From Basidiobolus meristosporus CBS 931.73 (lineage: Eukaryota; Basidiobolomycota; Basidiobolomycetes; Basidiobolales; Basidiobolaceae), in the NCBI GenBank assembly GCA_002104905.1, contig MCFE01000413.1:1-64000 (forward strand): a stretch of DNA of 64,000 nucleotides, written 5' to 3'. The translations under genes were made by a program, and so were the position numbers. Positions 21,742-34,600 of the stretch are shown in pieces. The notes beneath the pieces were generated by a model that did not search any database, was not told the origin of the DNA, and worked only from the letters and a program-made list of their open reading frames with translations. The first letter of the stretch is position 1, and every line of letters begins with the position of its first letter.

Positions 21742-24700
21742 ATGACTTCTACCAGTAAACAGAACAACACAAACATCTTCCCTGTAAAGGAGAGGTCTGA
21801 TGGAAAGAACTACAGACTTTGGAGAATTAAGATGCAGATCCACCTTGAGGAAAGGAAGCTTTGGAATATAGTAACAGGAAAAGAAGTTAAGCCCAAAGGA
21901 AAAGCAGAAGAAGTGGAGAAGTTTCAAGAGGAGAGAAAGGCCTTTAATGCCATATGTATCAATGTGCAAGATTTCTACATTGGTCAAATCCATGCTTCAA
22001 ATACTGCCAAAGCAGCATGGGAATCCTTAGTGAAGATCTTTAGAGCAAAGTCAGTATCAAGCAAGCTTTATTTAAAACAAAAGTTCTTCAACATGAGGAA
22101 GAAGCCAGATGATGACATGCTGCTACTTGTTACCAAAATGGAGACACTTGCAGAAGAACTTTACAGTTTTAATGCTGGTGTAGGTGATAAAGAAAAGATA
22201 CTCTGTCTGCTTTGCAGCCTACCAGAAATTGAATGCAGAGAAGACAATTTCACTTTAGACTATGTCAAAGGAAGACTTCTCCATGAAAAACTCCGACATA
22301 ATGATCAAGCAGAAAAAACTGAAGATAATGCTTTATTTGGTTCAGTGTGGCACACAGAAAAGAAGGGAAAGCAACAAAACCAAAGAAGCCTGGTTGCTGC
22401 AACTATTGTAAAAGGCCAGGACACTGGGCAAGAGAATGCAAGAAGAAACAAGCAGGCAAAAAACAGAAACTAGAGCAGGCACACCATATAACTGCCGATG
22501 AACAGCCACTTGTAATTGTACAAGAGAGTGCAAGTAACCAAAGTAATGAATGATATATTGACTCTGGTGCATCACAGCATATTTGTGGTATAAAGGAGTG
22601 GTTCAGCAACTTAAGCACTATTCCTTTAAGAAAGGTTTCTCTGGGATATAACTCTGCTCTGGAAGCTACCACAAGTGGGTCTATACAACTAAATATGAGC
22701 AATAGCTCAGGGGCAACAACAGCAAGACTCACTGACGTACTCTATGTGCCTAGAATAGCTAAGAACCTACTCTCAGTCAGTAAAGCAACTGCTCAGGGAC
22801 TAAAATTTGTTTTTACTAGGAAGAGCTGCTCAATAGTGAGTGAGAATGGACAAAAACTAGCTTTGGGAATCAAAGATCATAATATATACAGGTTACAATG
22901 CAAGATCATTGTACCTGGGTATGTCAAAACTGCTGAAACTGATGAAACCAACTGGGAGACGTGGCATAGGAGGCTAGGAAAAATTGGGGAACAGAAAATG
23001 AGCAAATTAGTGAAAAATCAGCTTGTTTTGGGCCTATAGTACTCAATTCTAATCAAATTGAATGTTTGTAAGGGATGTTCGTATGGAAAACAAGTTAGGC
23101 AACATTTAAAAAGCTCAGAAGGCTGCAATACCACCAAAATATTGGCAATGGTACACTTAGAGATACTTTATGACGTTTATTGATGACAAGACAAGATATA
23201 CATGGGTGTACTTCCTCAAAACAAAGGATGAAGCTTTAGAGATGTTCAAGCACTTCAAGAACACGGCAGAAACACAAACTGGGTGTAAATTGAAGGTACT
23301 ACAAAGTGACAATGGGGGAGAATACTGCTCAGAGGAGTTTGCAAAAAACTGCTTGTCTACTGGTATACTTCAGTCAACCACAGTTCTTATACTCCACAGC
23401 AAAATGGATTAGCAGAACATTCAAATAGAACAATAGTAGAGATGGAAAGATATATGCTACATGATAAGGGAATGGACTACAAGTTTTGGGCTGAATCTGT
23501 TGCTACCTCAGTATGCATTAAGAACACATACCCAGCACTATGTGATTCTACACCCTTTGAAGCATATACAGGCAAAAAACCAGATCTCCAGCACCTCAGG
23601 ATTATCCCAGTTAGGAGATTCACCAGAATAAGAAATGCCCCTGGATCCTGGTGGCAGTCATCTAATGATCATGACAAAGCTTGTTTTGTCTTATGTGCTG
23701 AACCTCAGAATCTGGAACAGGCAACGCAAAGTCCACATGCTACTATGTGGCAACAAGCCATGCAGGAGGAGTACCAATCACTGATCAAGACAAAAATGTG
23801 GGAACTGGTAGATATACCAAATGGGAGAAAGCCAATAGAATGTAGATGGTTCTACAAGATCGAGATAACCTCAAATGGTGCCATTAATAAGTACAAGGCT
23901 AGATTGATGGCTAAAGGCTACTCCCAGCTTCAGGGACTAGATTTTAAGGAAACATTTGCCCCAGTTGCCAAATTTAACTCCATTAGGGCAGTTCTAGCCC
24001 TGTCAGCTGTACACAGTTTAGATCTACACCAAATGGGCATCAGAAGAGCCTTTCTAAATGGGGATTTGCAAGAAACTATATATATGGAGCAACCAGATGG
24101 CTTTACCAATCCAAAAGACCCCCATAAGGGGTACAAACTTAGAAAATTGTTGTATGGGCTTGAGCAGGCACCTAGAGCATGGTATAACAAGATTGACATA
24201 TATCCAGAGGAAACTGGGTACTCTTGTAGCACTGCAGATCACATTATGTACATGAAACAGCTCAAAAAGGGTGTGATCATCATAGTTCTTTACGTGGACA
24301 ACCTAGTTATAGCCACAAGTAACCAAGAGGCACTTAAACATATGGATCAGATCTCTTCAGCAAGTTTAAGATGAAAGATCTTGGAAAATTGAGCTATATT
24401 GTTGGAATTGAGGTCAAATTTGACATCCCTACACAGAATATTGTGCTAAATCAGTCCAACTACACCAGGGATACTAGAAGATGCTTTAAATGGATAATTG
24501 CAGACCTGCAGCTGCCCCTATGTACAATAACCTGAAGTTAAGCAAATCTCAGCCAGTTATAGATGAAAATGGCTCACATATGGACCAGAACTTTTCTAAT
24601 CAATCAATTGTTGGTAGTCTTATGTACTTGACAGTGTCTACATGTCTAGATATTGCAGTGACTGTTGGAATAGACATTCAATTCATGCAGAATTATGGAT

Positions 24701-25300
24701 CAGATCAAATTGTAGTAGTTAAGTGGATTTTTGGATATCTACAAGATACCATAAATATGGTACTGGAATACTCTGGAGCAGCTAATAGGCAAAAATTGAT
24801 GGTTGTAGTGATTCAGATTGGGATAGGGATCTGATTGACTGACGCTCACTACAAGCTATGTATTTCTCTATGCTGGTGCAGCAATTACTTGGAATTGCAA
24901 GAAACAACCAACTGTGGCCCTATCTACAACTGAAGCAGAATATATGGCTGCATGTAAAGCAACTAAGGAGGCTATATGGCTACAAAGATTACTCAAAGAC
25001 TTAGATTTTAATTCACATGAGCCAACATGTATTTACAAGGATAATCAAAGTTGTATTTCATTAGCTAGAAATCCTACTAACCATACCAGCACTAAGCACA
25101 TTGATATACAGCATCACTTTGTGAGGGAAGCTGTAGAAAATATCTTAGTAGAGTTGGTGTGCTGCCCAACTAACAAAATGATGGCAGATATATTGACAAA
25201 GCCACTAGCTAGGACACTATTTGAGAATCTCAGGGAGGAATCAGGATTAAGAAATTATTTAGTTGAGGTGGAGTGTTGCAGTATTGGACTATTTGGTATC
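21742..25300 (+). pseudogene. Copia 2b gag-pol, broken, with internal deletion
   Basis: Gag is open from ATG 21,742 for 243 codons (MTSTSKQNNTNIFPVKERSD). The zinc knuckle CNYCKRPGHWAREC is read in another frame at 22,347. Protease, GAG-pre-integrase (22,695-23,039) and part of integrase (23,170-23,412) follow, then RT (23,442-24,374; YVDN at 24,292-24,303) and RNase H (24,914-25,280; ADILTKPLAR). Relative to 2a, over 300 bp are lost near 23,600 between integrase and RT: LQHLR is joined to IIPVRR, with GAT at both deletion edges. It shares with 2a the frameshift at the integrase ...STGILQ site (about 23,370). It is inactive. Confidence 0.88.
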
Positions 25301-25642
25301 ATTCTGCAGCTAAAAATTTACTTAACAATACTGGATTAGTCTTGGTCACTGTGACACTAATTTGTTGCTCTAACTTTGCCACTTTCTTCAGATTTATGAT
25401 CTTATGATTATTCCCCTATAGTCAGGATCAAATTAGCACTAATACTAACTATTATGTACTAACCCTGAAACTGCTACAAAATGCTCCTGAACTTTGAGAA
25501 ACCCTCCTTACTTAGTGTTACAGCTGTATTACTACTACAAAGGTATAAATACTGAGCTTCTTTACTAATAAACAACAGCTCAACTGCTATCACTATTTCT
25601 TGATAAATTCCTTATATGCAAATCACTTCCTGAATTGCAACA
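25274..25642 (+). repeat. 3' LTR of copia 2b
   Basis: 369 bp, TGTTGCAGTATTGGAC... to ...GAATTGCAACA, followed by the target duplication ATCTT. Confidence 0.93.
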
Positions 25643-27428
25643 ATCTTTTCTTGTGCCATCAAACTCTCTGGCATAAAAAGTTTTCTGCAAACTTTTTTGG
25701 AGGATATACTCTTTACCATGCTAAAGAAGGTCAACAAATTATAAACAACAAAATCAATCCCAAGATAGTTGACTTGGTCTTGTGCAAATCCACCATTGAC
25801 AAGCTCTCCATGGTTTGCAAAATTAATGTCCCCTGTGACAAAAATACTTCTAACATTCACATGCAAGCCATTCACCCCAGCCTGTTGGGTTACATCTGTC
25901 TCTGCAAAACCCCTGAAGGCAAAATTGTTGTTATTATTTAACATCTTTCCCTCACTTGTTTGCTCCCACCATCTCCAATGAAAAATTTTGCAAAGCTCAA
26001 GCTTAACTAAAAAATAATTTATCCTTCAACAATTGTGACGTCAAACATCCTGTTCTCTTAGACAGGTACATCATTGGCTTTTATGGTAGCACCTTGGCAC
26101 ATCTTCAAAAAAAACTTAAACAAATTCATCCCATGAACTTTGTCCTCTATTACAAACCCATCCCCAGAATTATTTACATCAAAACTTCTTCTGACCAACT
26201 TATGAGACCACCTTTTACACTCTCTGGCACACCAATAGATTGAAACAAGTTAAATTCTCTCTCCTGGGATTCTCTTTTAGAACCTGGTAAGATAGAACTT
26301 GTCAATCCTGGTGAACAATCCCAGATCACCCTGGGTGGCATTGGATATCATGGACACCATCATATGTATACTCACATGAAAATTCATCCCTGGGTAATGA
26401 TGGGTATTCCTGCCTCTATGGTCCCCAATGGCAACCACAACCAGTCTGCATGTAATTTCTTTGCTTCTGCCATGATCAAACAAGGTATGCAACTACACTC
26501 CCCTCCTACTATAGCTTCTGGAGATACAAACTTCTTGGAATCTGCCCAGGTGCCATTGGTCAATACATTTGCTTATAATCTATTAAAAATGGATAAACAA
26601 CCCAACAGGGTTAAATTAGTTGTCATGATACAATCTTATACTGGATATAACCAAAATGATGGTGTTATTATTTCCAAACTGCCGTTGACCAAGGTTTGTT
26701 TCAATCTTTTACCCAACATGTCAATGTTTGTGAACTTTTGGGTAACAAATCTGAAATCATTGTAACCAGGGAAATGTTTGATGAAACTAAATATGTAAAT
26801 GGTGTTTCAACAGTTGGTGGCATACTGGAAGATGGTGACTTATAACGTACCATAGTTGATGGAATTACCAAAAAAATTTGGGTTGTCAAATGTCATAAGG
26901 GTAAGGCCACCAAGGTTTCACATCCTAAACACTTGCATATCAAGGTTATTTCAATTTTCATAAATACATTGAAGTTGGTGACAAAGTTGCTTCTAGACAT
27001 GTGCAGAAAGGTGTTGTCACAATTACTCTACCACAGAAAGATTTGCCATATACAGAAGAAGGTATTGTGCCTGATATATTTATTAGTCCACATGCTATTC
27101 CTGGACATATGACAATTGACCAACTTTTGGAAGGTTTTGGTTGGTAAAGATTGTTCTATACATGGATAGACAAAAGATGGAACACCATTTACAGCAGATG
27201 CATACAAATGTATGAAAGATATACAATGGGTCTTGTGAGCACTCTGTTGGAACTAGCTTGAACCCCTCCTCAAGATGTTCCATTCCACTTATACAGTGCT
27301 GTTATTCCTGAGCCACAAAATCTTAACACACAGGATATACCCATCCACTCAGTGTGTTTAAGACAGTTCTATTTGAGGCATTGCATGTTAATGAATATAG
27401 AGTTAGATGATGACTATGTTTCAATGTA
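25643..27428 (+). pseudogene. RNA polymerase beta/RPB2-like gene, 3' part
   Basis: Continuation of the gene cut at 16,645. Conserved blocks, in order but in shifting frames: HPSLLGYICLCKTPEGK (25,870-25,923), the wall/flap-like region ending LMRPPFTL (26,046-26,222), YTHMKIHPWVMMGIPASMV then NHNQSACNFFASAMIKQG (26,363-26,487), YTGYNQNDGVI (about 26,638-26,670), [14 protein letters not shown] (26,977-27,018) and [16 protein letters not shown] (27,058-27,105). These are the family signatures of multisubunit polymerase beta subunits, in the right order and spacing. Several near-invariant positions differ: RHVQKG for RHGQKG, GYNQND for GYNQED, AMIKQ for AMGKQ. The last open block ends with TAA at 27,426-27,428. 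Total coding content, about 870 residues over both parts, is short for RPB2. Many frameshifts and stops make it a fossil. Confidence 0.85.
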
Positions 27429-27455
27429 AGCCCCTAATTCTCATCAATCTTGATA

Positions 27456-27827
27456 TGTTGCAATTTCAAAAGTGTTTTGGATATAAGGTACTTATCAGCA
27501 AGTAATGCTAATAGTTGAGCTGTTATTAATTCATAAAATTCCTCAGTATTTATATCATTGTAAAAGTAATACATCTGTAACACTAACTTGGAAGAACTTC
27601 TTGATATTCAGAATCTTACTGTAAAAGTCTTAAGGTCAATACATGAAGCATGGTCAAAGTCCTACTTGATAATAACTGTAGGGGAATAATCATAGAACCA
27701 TAGATCTGAGAAAGAGTGCCAAACTTAACAATGTAAACTAGTCCTGTAGTGACTGATACTAGTCTGGAATTGCTAAGTCAATTTATAGCTGCTGCACAAC
27801 ACCACATGATCAGCATATTACTTCAAA
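27456..27827 (-). repeat. Diverged solo LTR related to copia family 2
   Basis: About 370 bp, TGTTGCAATTTCAAAAG... to ...ACTTCAAAC, aligned throughout with the reversed copia-2 LTR but much more diverged than those at 16.8-25.6 kb. No internal region is attached. Confidence 0.75.
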
Positions 27828-29828
27828 CTTTGCTATAGTACCCCAGCTTTCTTCTTAGTACTGGCAAATTTCTGCATCTTTCAATGTAGAATTTGCACAA
27901 AAGGTGTCAGTTTACTCCTATAATAGAGACATGAACTCAGCAATGTGAAGAATTGTATTGGCCAAGTAATGAAAAGTATTTTGGAAGATTCAGGAGGTGT
28001 TCAGCCTGGCATTTACTTGTAAGATACTAATTTTATCTGAGAAACAAGGTATGTTGCAACTTTGAAAGTATCACACCTAATAGTATAAAGTCAAGGTGAT
28101 GGGGCTGTGCTACTTGCAGTGGGTATACTCATATGTAAATGTTGGTAAGCAGGAAGCCATCACTTATTTCCATTCTGGCTCCAAATGAAATGCCCATGGT
28201 AGTAATGTGTAAGCAATTAAAGAGGTGTGACTCTCTTGAAAACTCCATGGTGGTGTTAGAAATGATTAGGAGGAGAAATGAGATGATAAGCTAGGCAAAT
28301 ATTAGGGTGGAATCAACAGCTTCCCAACACTCTTACATATCAAAGTATCCACATTGGCTTCAAATATGCAACAATACCAATGTAACCACTGGAAGAACTG
28401 GGTAAGTAGTTCTCAAGTTACACACTGCAAAAGTATTAACACTGGGTCAATGAAGGTATTTGGATTTATGTGCTCTGATTATAAGAATATTTATCCAGAA
28501 GCAGCTTACCAATGCCAAATTAAAACATCTACAGCTTTGATGCAGGGAATTTGAGTAAGGAAATGAGCAGCTACATCCAAACTTAAGGCTGAATATGGAG
28601 ATCCCTGCCACTACTGAATGCACTCTGTACTTTATCTTGCTTGATGTGTGGAAAATATTGAACCATGCTTTACCTTTAGGGAGTTTCTATGGATCAGATC
28701 TATGGGTAGCTGGGTAGCCAGTTGGGGCTGCAAGAACTGCAATATCTCAATCTCATCAAAAATATTAGTTTCAGGTCCATTAGGATGTGCTGGGTTTGCA
28801 CATGGAAGACAGCCTGGAAGAATCAGAAAACTCTGAGCACAACAATATAAATCAGAGGACCCATGACTTTGGTATCAAGAAGCTAACCAGTGTGAGTATG
28901 CATGTAAATAGCAGAGTATTGTTAGCTTGAGTGAAATGCTGCAGGCAACTATTTCCATTAGGACTACTGTACTTAGTGTGTCTGATCTTCCTGAGTAAAA
29001 GCCCATTCTGTTGCTTGTTGATATAGAATAGGCACAACAAGGCCCAGAGCTTGCTTATAAGTGGGGAGAGGGTCCAAAAGGGTGAAAGGATATGTTGGCA
29101 TAGTACTGAAAAGTATTTTGCAAATACTGATGAGGTATTTATGGCAAGAGTAGTGATATTTATGCATGTGTTTGCAAGAAGTACGTGCTTTCAGCAATAG
29201 AAGGTTTTTGACAAATTTGCAAGAAGCACACTGAAGAGCCGCAAAGTAGGGGAATTGGTAGTAAAATATAATAATGGTGCAAAGGGAGGTGAAAAATATA
29301 GTACAATTTGGTGAGCTGGCATTAAAGTATTTTAGGCTACTCTCTGTAGGCTGCTGTACTGCCAAGACAATGCCATCAGAGGTACACTTTCAGGTCAGCG
29401 GAGCACCAATAGGTCTTTTCATCTATAATGCATTTGCAATCATTGGCTAATTGGGTAGACTTAAATAAATGCAGAAGGTATTAAGAGCATCAGAATGCCA
29501 TTGAAGTCCCCCTAAGGGATAATTAAGACACTATCATGTTTTACAGTAAAAATATCAAACACTATCACAATCCTCCCATATAATTGTGAAGAGGAACCAC
29601 AGTTCTAAGTTGTTGGCAAAATGATAGTCTGATAGCTGCATACTGATGACCTATCTGAGGTAAATGGATTGGCAAGCCCAGATGATTATTTATAGGTACT
29701 TGCATGAGCACCTGCTGACTTGATGCCCATTTATGTTGCCACTACATAATTAAGACTCTTCCAGGTTGAGGGCATTAATATGTGAGCATTGCTGCTTCTG
29801 TATTATGCTTCTCTGCCCCTGTGTTGCA
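27828..29828. other. Unassigned 2-kb CpG-poor stretch
   Basis: No domain or convincing reading frame was recognised on either strand; the longest frames are 60-130 codons with no conserved motif. The end of a copia-1-like LTR may be present at about 28,270-28,320. Composition is like that of the transposons. It could hide very old repeat copies or the remainder of whatever element carried the polymerase-like gene. Confidence 0.35.
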
Positions 29829-30640
29829 TTAGCTCTCTCTCTCATCTATTATTACCACTAGCGCATTCACTTGCACCTTGGCAGAATGCTGTTTGTCTTG
29901 TGTAATGTTTTCTCTTGATAAATGCAACACTATAGTATCTGTCTTGACCAACTTGACTCTAAAAAGCACTCCTCTTGCTACCTGTAAAGTCTTTGCTGCT
30001 TGTCTGGTGCTGACAGCCCTTTTTGTGATAGAATCTTGAGGGAGCCACTGGTGTTTAGCTGCAACAACTATACTCTTCTGTCTTTGGCATTTGGTACTAT
30101 TGATGAGGCATATTTTATGCACACCAATACAGGCCTAATACCCATTGCTTGTTTGATTACAGTATAATGATTGAGGAACAGGTCAAGTATATTCAGATTG
30201 GTCTTGAGGTATTGATGGTCCCATGATGTGCAGCATAGAGACAGTGCCATGCCAGACATTGAATAGCCTCTTGAATATTATCCCATTCTTCATCATTGCA
30301 CTCAATGGCTTCACAAATCTTCAATGCCTTTTGACTCTCAGGCTATGATATAAATATTTCTGTTCTTGCTCCTATTCTGTAATTGATCAATATGTAAGCT
30401 TTCTCTTTAGGCACTTTTTTTACTACAAAGACTGTGCAGTGCTCTTGTGCAGTTACATTGCAAAATTACTCAGTTCTTGTCTTTGACATGAGTTTATAGA
30501 TCTCATACTTTGCAGCAAAAAAACTGCATTCTTGACCTGGAATAATAATTGCTCCACACATGTTACATTTTCATGCTGTGTCTGGACTGTTCCATAATCT
30601 CTCTGTGCTATTGCACCGATCTTATTAGCCTTCACACCTA
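29829..30640 (-). pseudogene. Element X remnant
   Basis: The minus strand matches the central part of X (blocks equivalent to 14,850-15,560), including a decayed equivalent of the region upstream of LFHEYYPGSKQ and the Ser/Lys-rich middle (open for 97 codons at 29,829-30,122). It ends against the Harbinger C remnant. Confidence 0.6.
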
Positions 30641-30682
30641 CTTAATTCATTAATGCCTTGTTATATAGCTGATTGTTAAATA

Positions 30683-31224
30683 TATGGCACTATAATCTCT
30701 ACCATAATGCCAGTGGTAGGATATAGTTACTGGTAACTTTATTCAATCTTACTTATGTTGCTCAGAATAGTGCTTTGCTTGCTGTATTTACTTTTCATAA
30801 TGCTCCCAACACATTTCTCTCAGTGGATGTCTTCTTGTATGAGTATACTGTGCATTAATAAGTATCTTGACTCTTTTACCTTTTCTGCTGCTTTCTGCTA
30901 TATATGACTTTCCTCAAAATTTACCAGTCAATATGCTGAATCTCTTCAAATATACAAATGTATGCTCTACCCTCACTCTGAAATGATTAAATATCTCATT
31001 GTAGAGCTTCTGCTTCCTGCAAAGCACACAATTCCTTTGCTTCCTATATGCTGTAATACATCCAAATCTCTGACAATCCTCTCCTATATAAGCTAAGTCT
31101 ACTATACATTTCTCCCCTCTACTGCATTCTAGATGATCTTCTGCCCAGAGTGCTTTGTCATGCCTACTTCCAGCAAATGGCCCACTAAACCAGATAATAT
31201 TACCCTTAATGTCATACAGTGCTG
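30683..31224 (-). pseudogene. Harbinger copy C, transposase C-terminal remnant
   Basis: The minus strand matches copy B from its 3' flank through the block FNHFRVRVEHTF (near 30,980) to GNI-W-SGPFAG (31,165-31,200). The left terminus is missing. At 31,225 a gypsy LTR begins, inside the codons for the QALSD region. The opposite terminus of a Harbinger copy appears at 35,534-35,665, beyond the gypsy element. Confidence 0.75.
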
Positions 31225-31594
31225 TGTTATGTTCTACCGCTTGAATGTTTAAGTTTGATCAGTTTCTTAGTCAAATCAACTAGTTATATGTTTAGCCTAC
31301 CAGTATATCAGTATAATCTATCAAATCAGTAGCATTAGTCAGCAAGTGTATCAGCAGATCCTTATCTGACTGAATTAGATATATTAAGTAGGATCTTATT
31401 GTGTGATGATGATGCAATTAAATGAGTCATCAGCCACAGCCTACATTAGGAGGTACAATTAGTCAGCAATTGATCTGGAAAAATAGATGTAAGGAGCTGT
31501 TGGAACCTCAATAAAAATCAGTTCAAGTTTTAGTGAATACAATACTAGCTTAACTCCCTATTCCTCTACAACTCTTATACCAAGACTTGTAACA
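31225..31594 (+). repeat. 5' LTR of the gypsy element
   Basis: 370 bp, TGTTATGTTCTACC... to ...GACTTGTAACA, matched by the solo LTR at 13,942-14,310. A 3' LTR is not present. Confidence 0.9.
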
Positions 31595-31652
31595 TTAGTA
31601 GCAGCAATAACCAGCAACCTCCCTCCTGAAGAAAGAAGAAACCTTCCTCAAG

Positions 31653-34600
31653 ATGTTTGAAAATCAAGAATGGAAGAATGCTATGCAGCAAATCCTAGCC
31701 CAACAGCAACAGCTACTCCAGATCCTTAGCCAGCAGCAACAAAGAATGACTACCACAGCCCAAAGCCAGCAAAACCCTATCAAGAGTAACTTTAGTGTGA
31801 AGGTCAACCAGTGCCATGGTAGAGTCAATGAAAACCTGGGAACTTGGCTCTTCCAGATTGAAGAAGCTTTCAAGGCTAAGAAAATTGCTCCAGAAAGCAG
31901 GTTACATTATGCAGCCTCTTACCTGGCAGATGCAGCTTTACAATAGTACCACAACAAGATCAGGTCAGTCACCATGAAGGGATGCTTTACAATCTCTACC
32001 TGAGTTGAGTTTGTGTTGGAGATTCAAGAAGCCTTTGAACCCCCACACCAACACACACTACTAAGAAGAAAGTTGAAGACACTCAGACAGAAAGGGATGC
32101 TCCAAGAGTACATCTATGTTTATAGAAGTCTACCTGGACAAATTGAAAGAATGGACTCTCTGGATCAAGTTGAATACTTTATTGATGGGTTGAAAGAAAG
32201 AACTTGTAAGGAAGTGAATTATTGGAGACCTCATACTATAGAAGAAGCCGTCAATATTGCCATTGACTATGACTCAGCTATGTTTGGAGTTGAGAAGCCC
32301 ACAATGACTGATCAGAGAGGCTACAATCACTATGAAAGGAGACAATAAGAAGCAGTGCCAATGGAAATAGATGCTATGCAGAAGAATCCTACCTCAGAAG
32401 AATGTAAGACGAAGAGGCTTTGCTTTAGTTGCCACCAGCAGGGACATATTCCAAAGTACTGCCCTCAGAGAAGAAATGGACACCGGCCATCAAGAGCCTT
32501 TAGCCATATTGAAGCTGTGGAGCATAGTAGCATGGAGGATGAACCTGAAGAAGACTCATCACTCACCTTCCATATGACACAAGAATACCTATCACAGATG
32601 ACCTCAAACTCAGGAAAGCAATTATAGTTGAATGGAGTAATCAATGAAGTACCTGCCAAGATCATGATTGACTCAGGAGCATCACAATAGTACATGTCAG
32701 AGCAATTTGCTTTGAATGCTGGAGTCAACTTGGAACTCACCAAATCAACTTTAGTCTCAATAGCTGATGGGAACTCTCACATAATCAACCATATTACTCA
32801 GCCAGTAAGGATGAAGTTCAATGACTACAAAGAAGACCTACAGGCCTATATATCTGGGAACTGCAAGTTTGATCTTGTACTTGGAAAAAACTGGCAAATT
32901 TTGTAGTAATACGTCAATAAACTGGAGAAACCATGCTACTAAGATCCAGAAGGACAACAAGACCTATGAGCTATTACCAGCCAGACTGGATTTCAACTTG
33001 GTCAATTCCAGTGTGTGTGAAACAAGTGAACTTAGCAAGACACAGTTTTGTACAGCACTTAGAAAAGGTACCCAGATATTCCTCAGGGCAGTACTACAGG
33101 GGGATTCCTCTACTCCAGTACCACAGAAAATTCAGACTTTTTTGAAGGAATATTCAGACGTATTTCCAGATGAAGTTGTAAGCCTACCACCAGTCAGAGA
33201 TGTGGATCATGCCATTGACACAGGAGATAGCCCTCCAATGAGTAAGACACCATACCAAATGAGTCCATTGGAGTTGGAAGAGATGAAGAGAAAAATAGAT
33301 CAGTAATTGGAGCAAGGATATTTCAGACCCACCAAGTCACCTTGGGGAGCACTAGTACTTTTTGTGAAGAAGAAGGATGGAGCACTTAGGATGTGCATTA
33401 ACTACAGAGCCCTTAACTCAGTTACTGTGAAGAATAAGTACCCCATACCTTAGATTGATGAGCTTTTGGACCAACTCAATGGAGCCACTATATTCAGCAA
33501 GAGTGACCTCATGTCAGGATACAACCAGACTAGGTTGAAGCCAGAAGACATCCCTACAACAGCATTCAGGAACAGATATGGATATTATAAGTACTTAGTC
33601 ATGAGTTTTGTCCTCACCAATGCCCCTGTAACATTCATGACCCTGATGCAGACTGTCTTCCAGGAGTACTTGGATCAGTTTGGAACCATCTACTTAGATG
33701 ACATATCAGTATACAGCACAACAGAAGAGGATTGTTAGTACACATTGAAAAGGTCTTGAACAAGCTAAGAGAGAACAAGCTTAATGGCAAGCTGCCCAAG
33801 TGTGAATTCCTCAAGGAACATGTTGAATATCTGGGACACATAGTGACTTGCACAGGAGTAACCTTAGATCCTAAGAAGGTTGAAGTTATCAAGAATCTGA
33901 AGCAGCCCCATAGTATAGCAGAACTCAGATCAATCCTTGGAATGGTCTCCTATTATTGGATATTTGTCAAGTCCTTTGCAAGTATTGCAGCTCCTTTAAC
34001 TGATATCCTCAGGAAAGACAATACCTACCAGTGGGACATAGCTTGTGAGACTGCCTTTCAGACACTCAAGAATGAACTTGCTAAGCTACAAAGCTTAAGA
34101 ATCATAGACTCCAGAAAAGAGTTTACTCTGTGCACCAATACTTCAGACTATGCAATTGGTGAAGTGCTGAGCCAAGAACACAAGGGAAAGGACTACCCAG
34201 TTGCCTTTGAATCCAAGAAACAGAACTCAGCAGAACAAGACTATTCAGTGCATGAGAAGGAGATGCTTGCTATAATACACTGTTTGAAGACATGGAGATG
34301 CAATAAAGAAGGAGTCAAATGCACCGTGAAGACTGAACATGCCTCCCTCAGGTATATATTTACTCGGAAGGTACTCTCTAGATGAATGACAAGCTGAAGT
34401 GAATACATTCAGCAATTTGGGGATTGTCTACTGCACTGGGAAAAACAACATAGTTGCTGATGCCTTATCAAGATTAGAACAAGTTGCACAACTCAACTTG
34501 GTGCATGAATCAGATTGGCCTAGCCTATTACCAAAGTACTTGGAGGACCAAGCCATTCCCAATGAGGTGGATGAAGATATCAAGAAGATAATCTGGGATG

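Larger units (their letters stand above)
16646..25642 (+). mobile_element. Copia family 2, element 2b, interrupted by element 2a
   Basis: A Ty1/copia element in plus orientation. The 5' LTR is 16,646-16,785 plus 21,472-21,705, split by element 2a; the 3' LTR is 25,274-25,642. The target duplication ATCTT is at 16,641-16,645 and 25,643-25,647. It sits inside the polymerase-like gene. The primer site GGTTATGCGCCCC follows the 5' LTR. Gag-pol carries a deletion of over 300 bp and several breaks, so the element is dead. Confidence 0.92.

Noticed and set aside
25612-25944. 110-codon minus-strand open frame
   Set aside because: It is antisense to the polymerase-like block with the GYICLCKTPEGK motif, which has clear family similarity on the plus strand.
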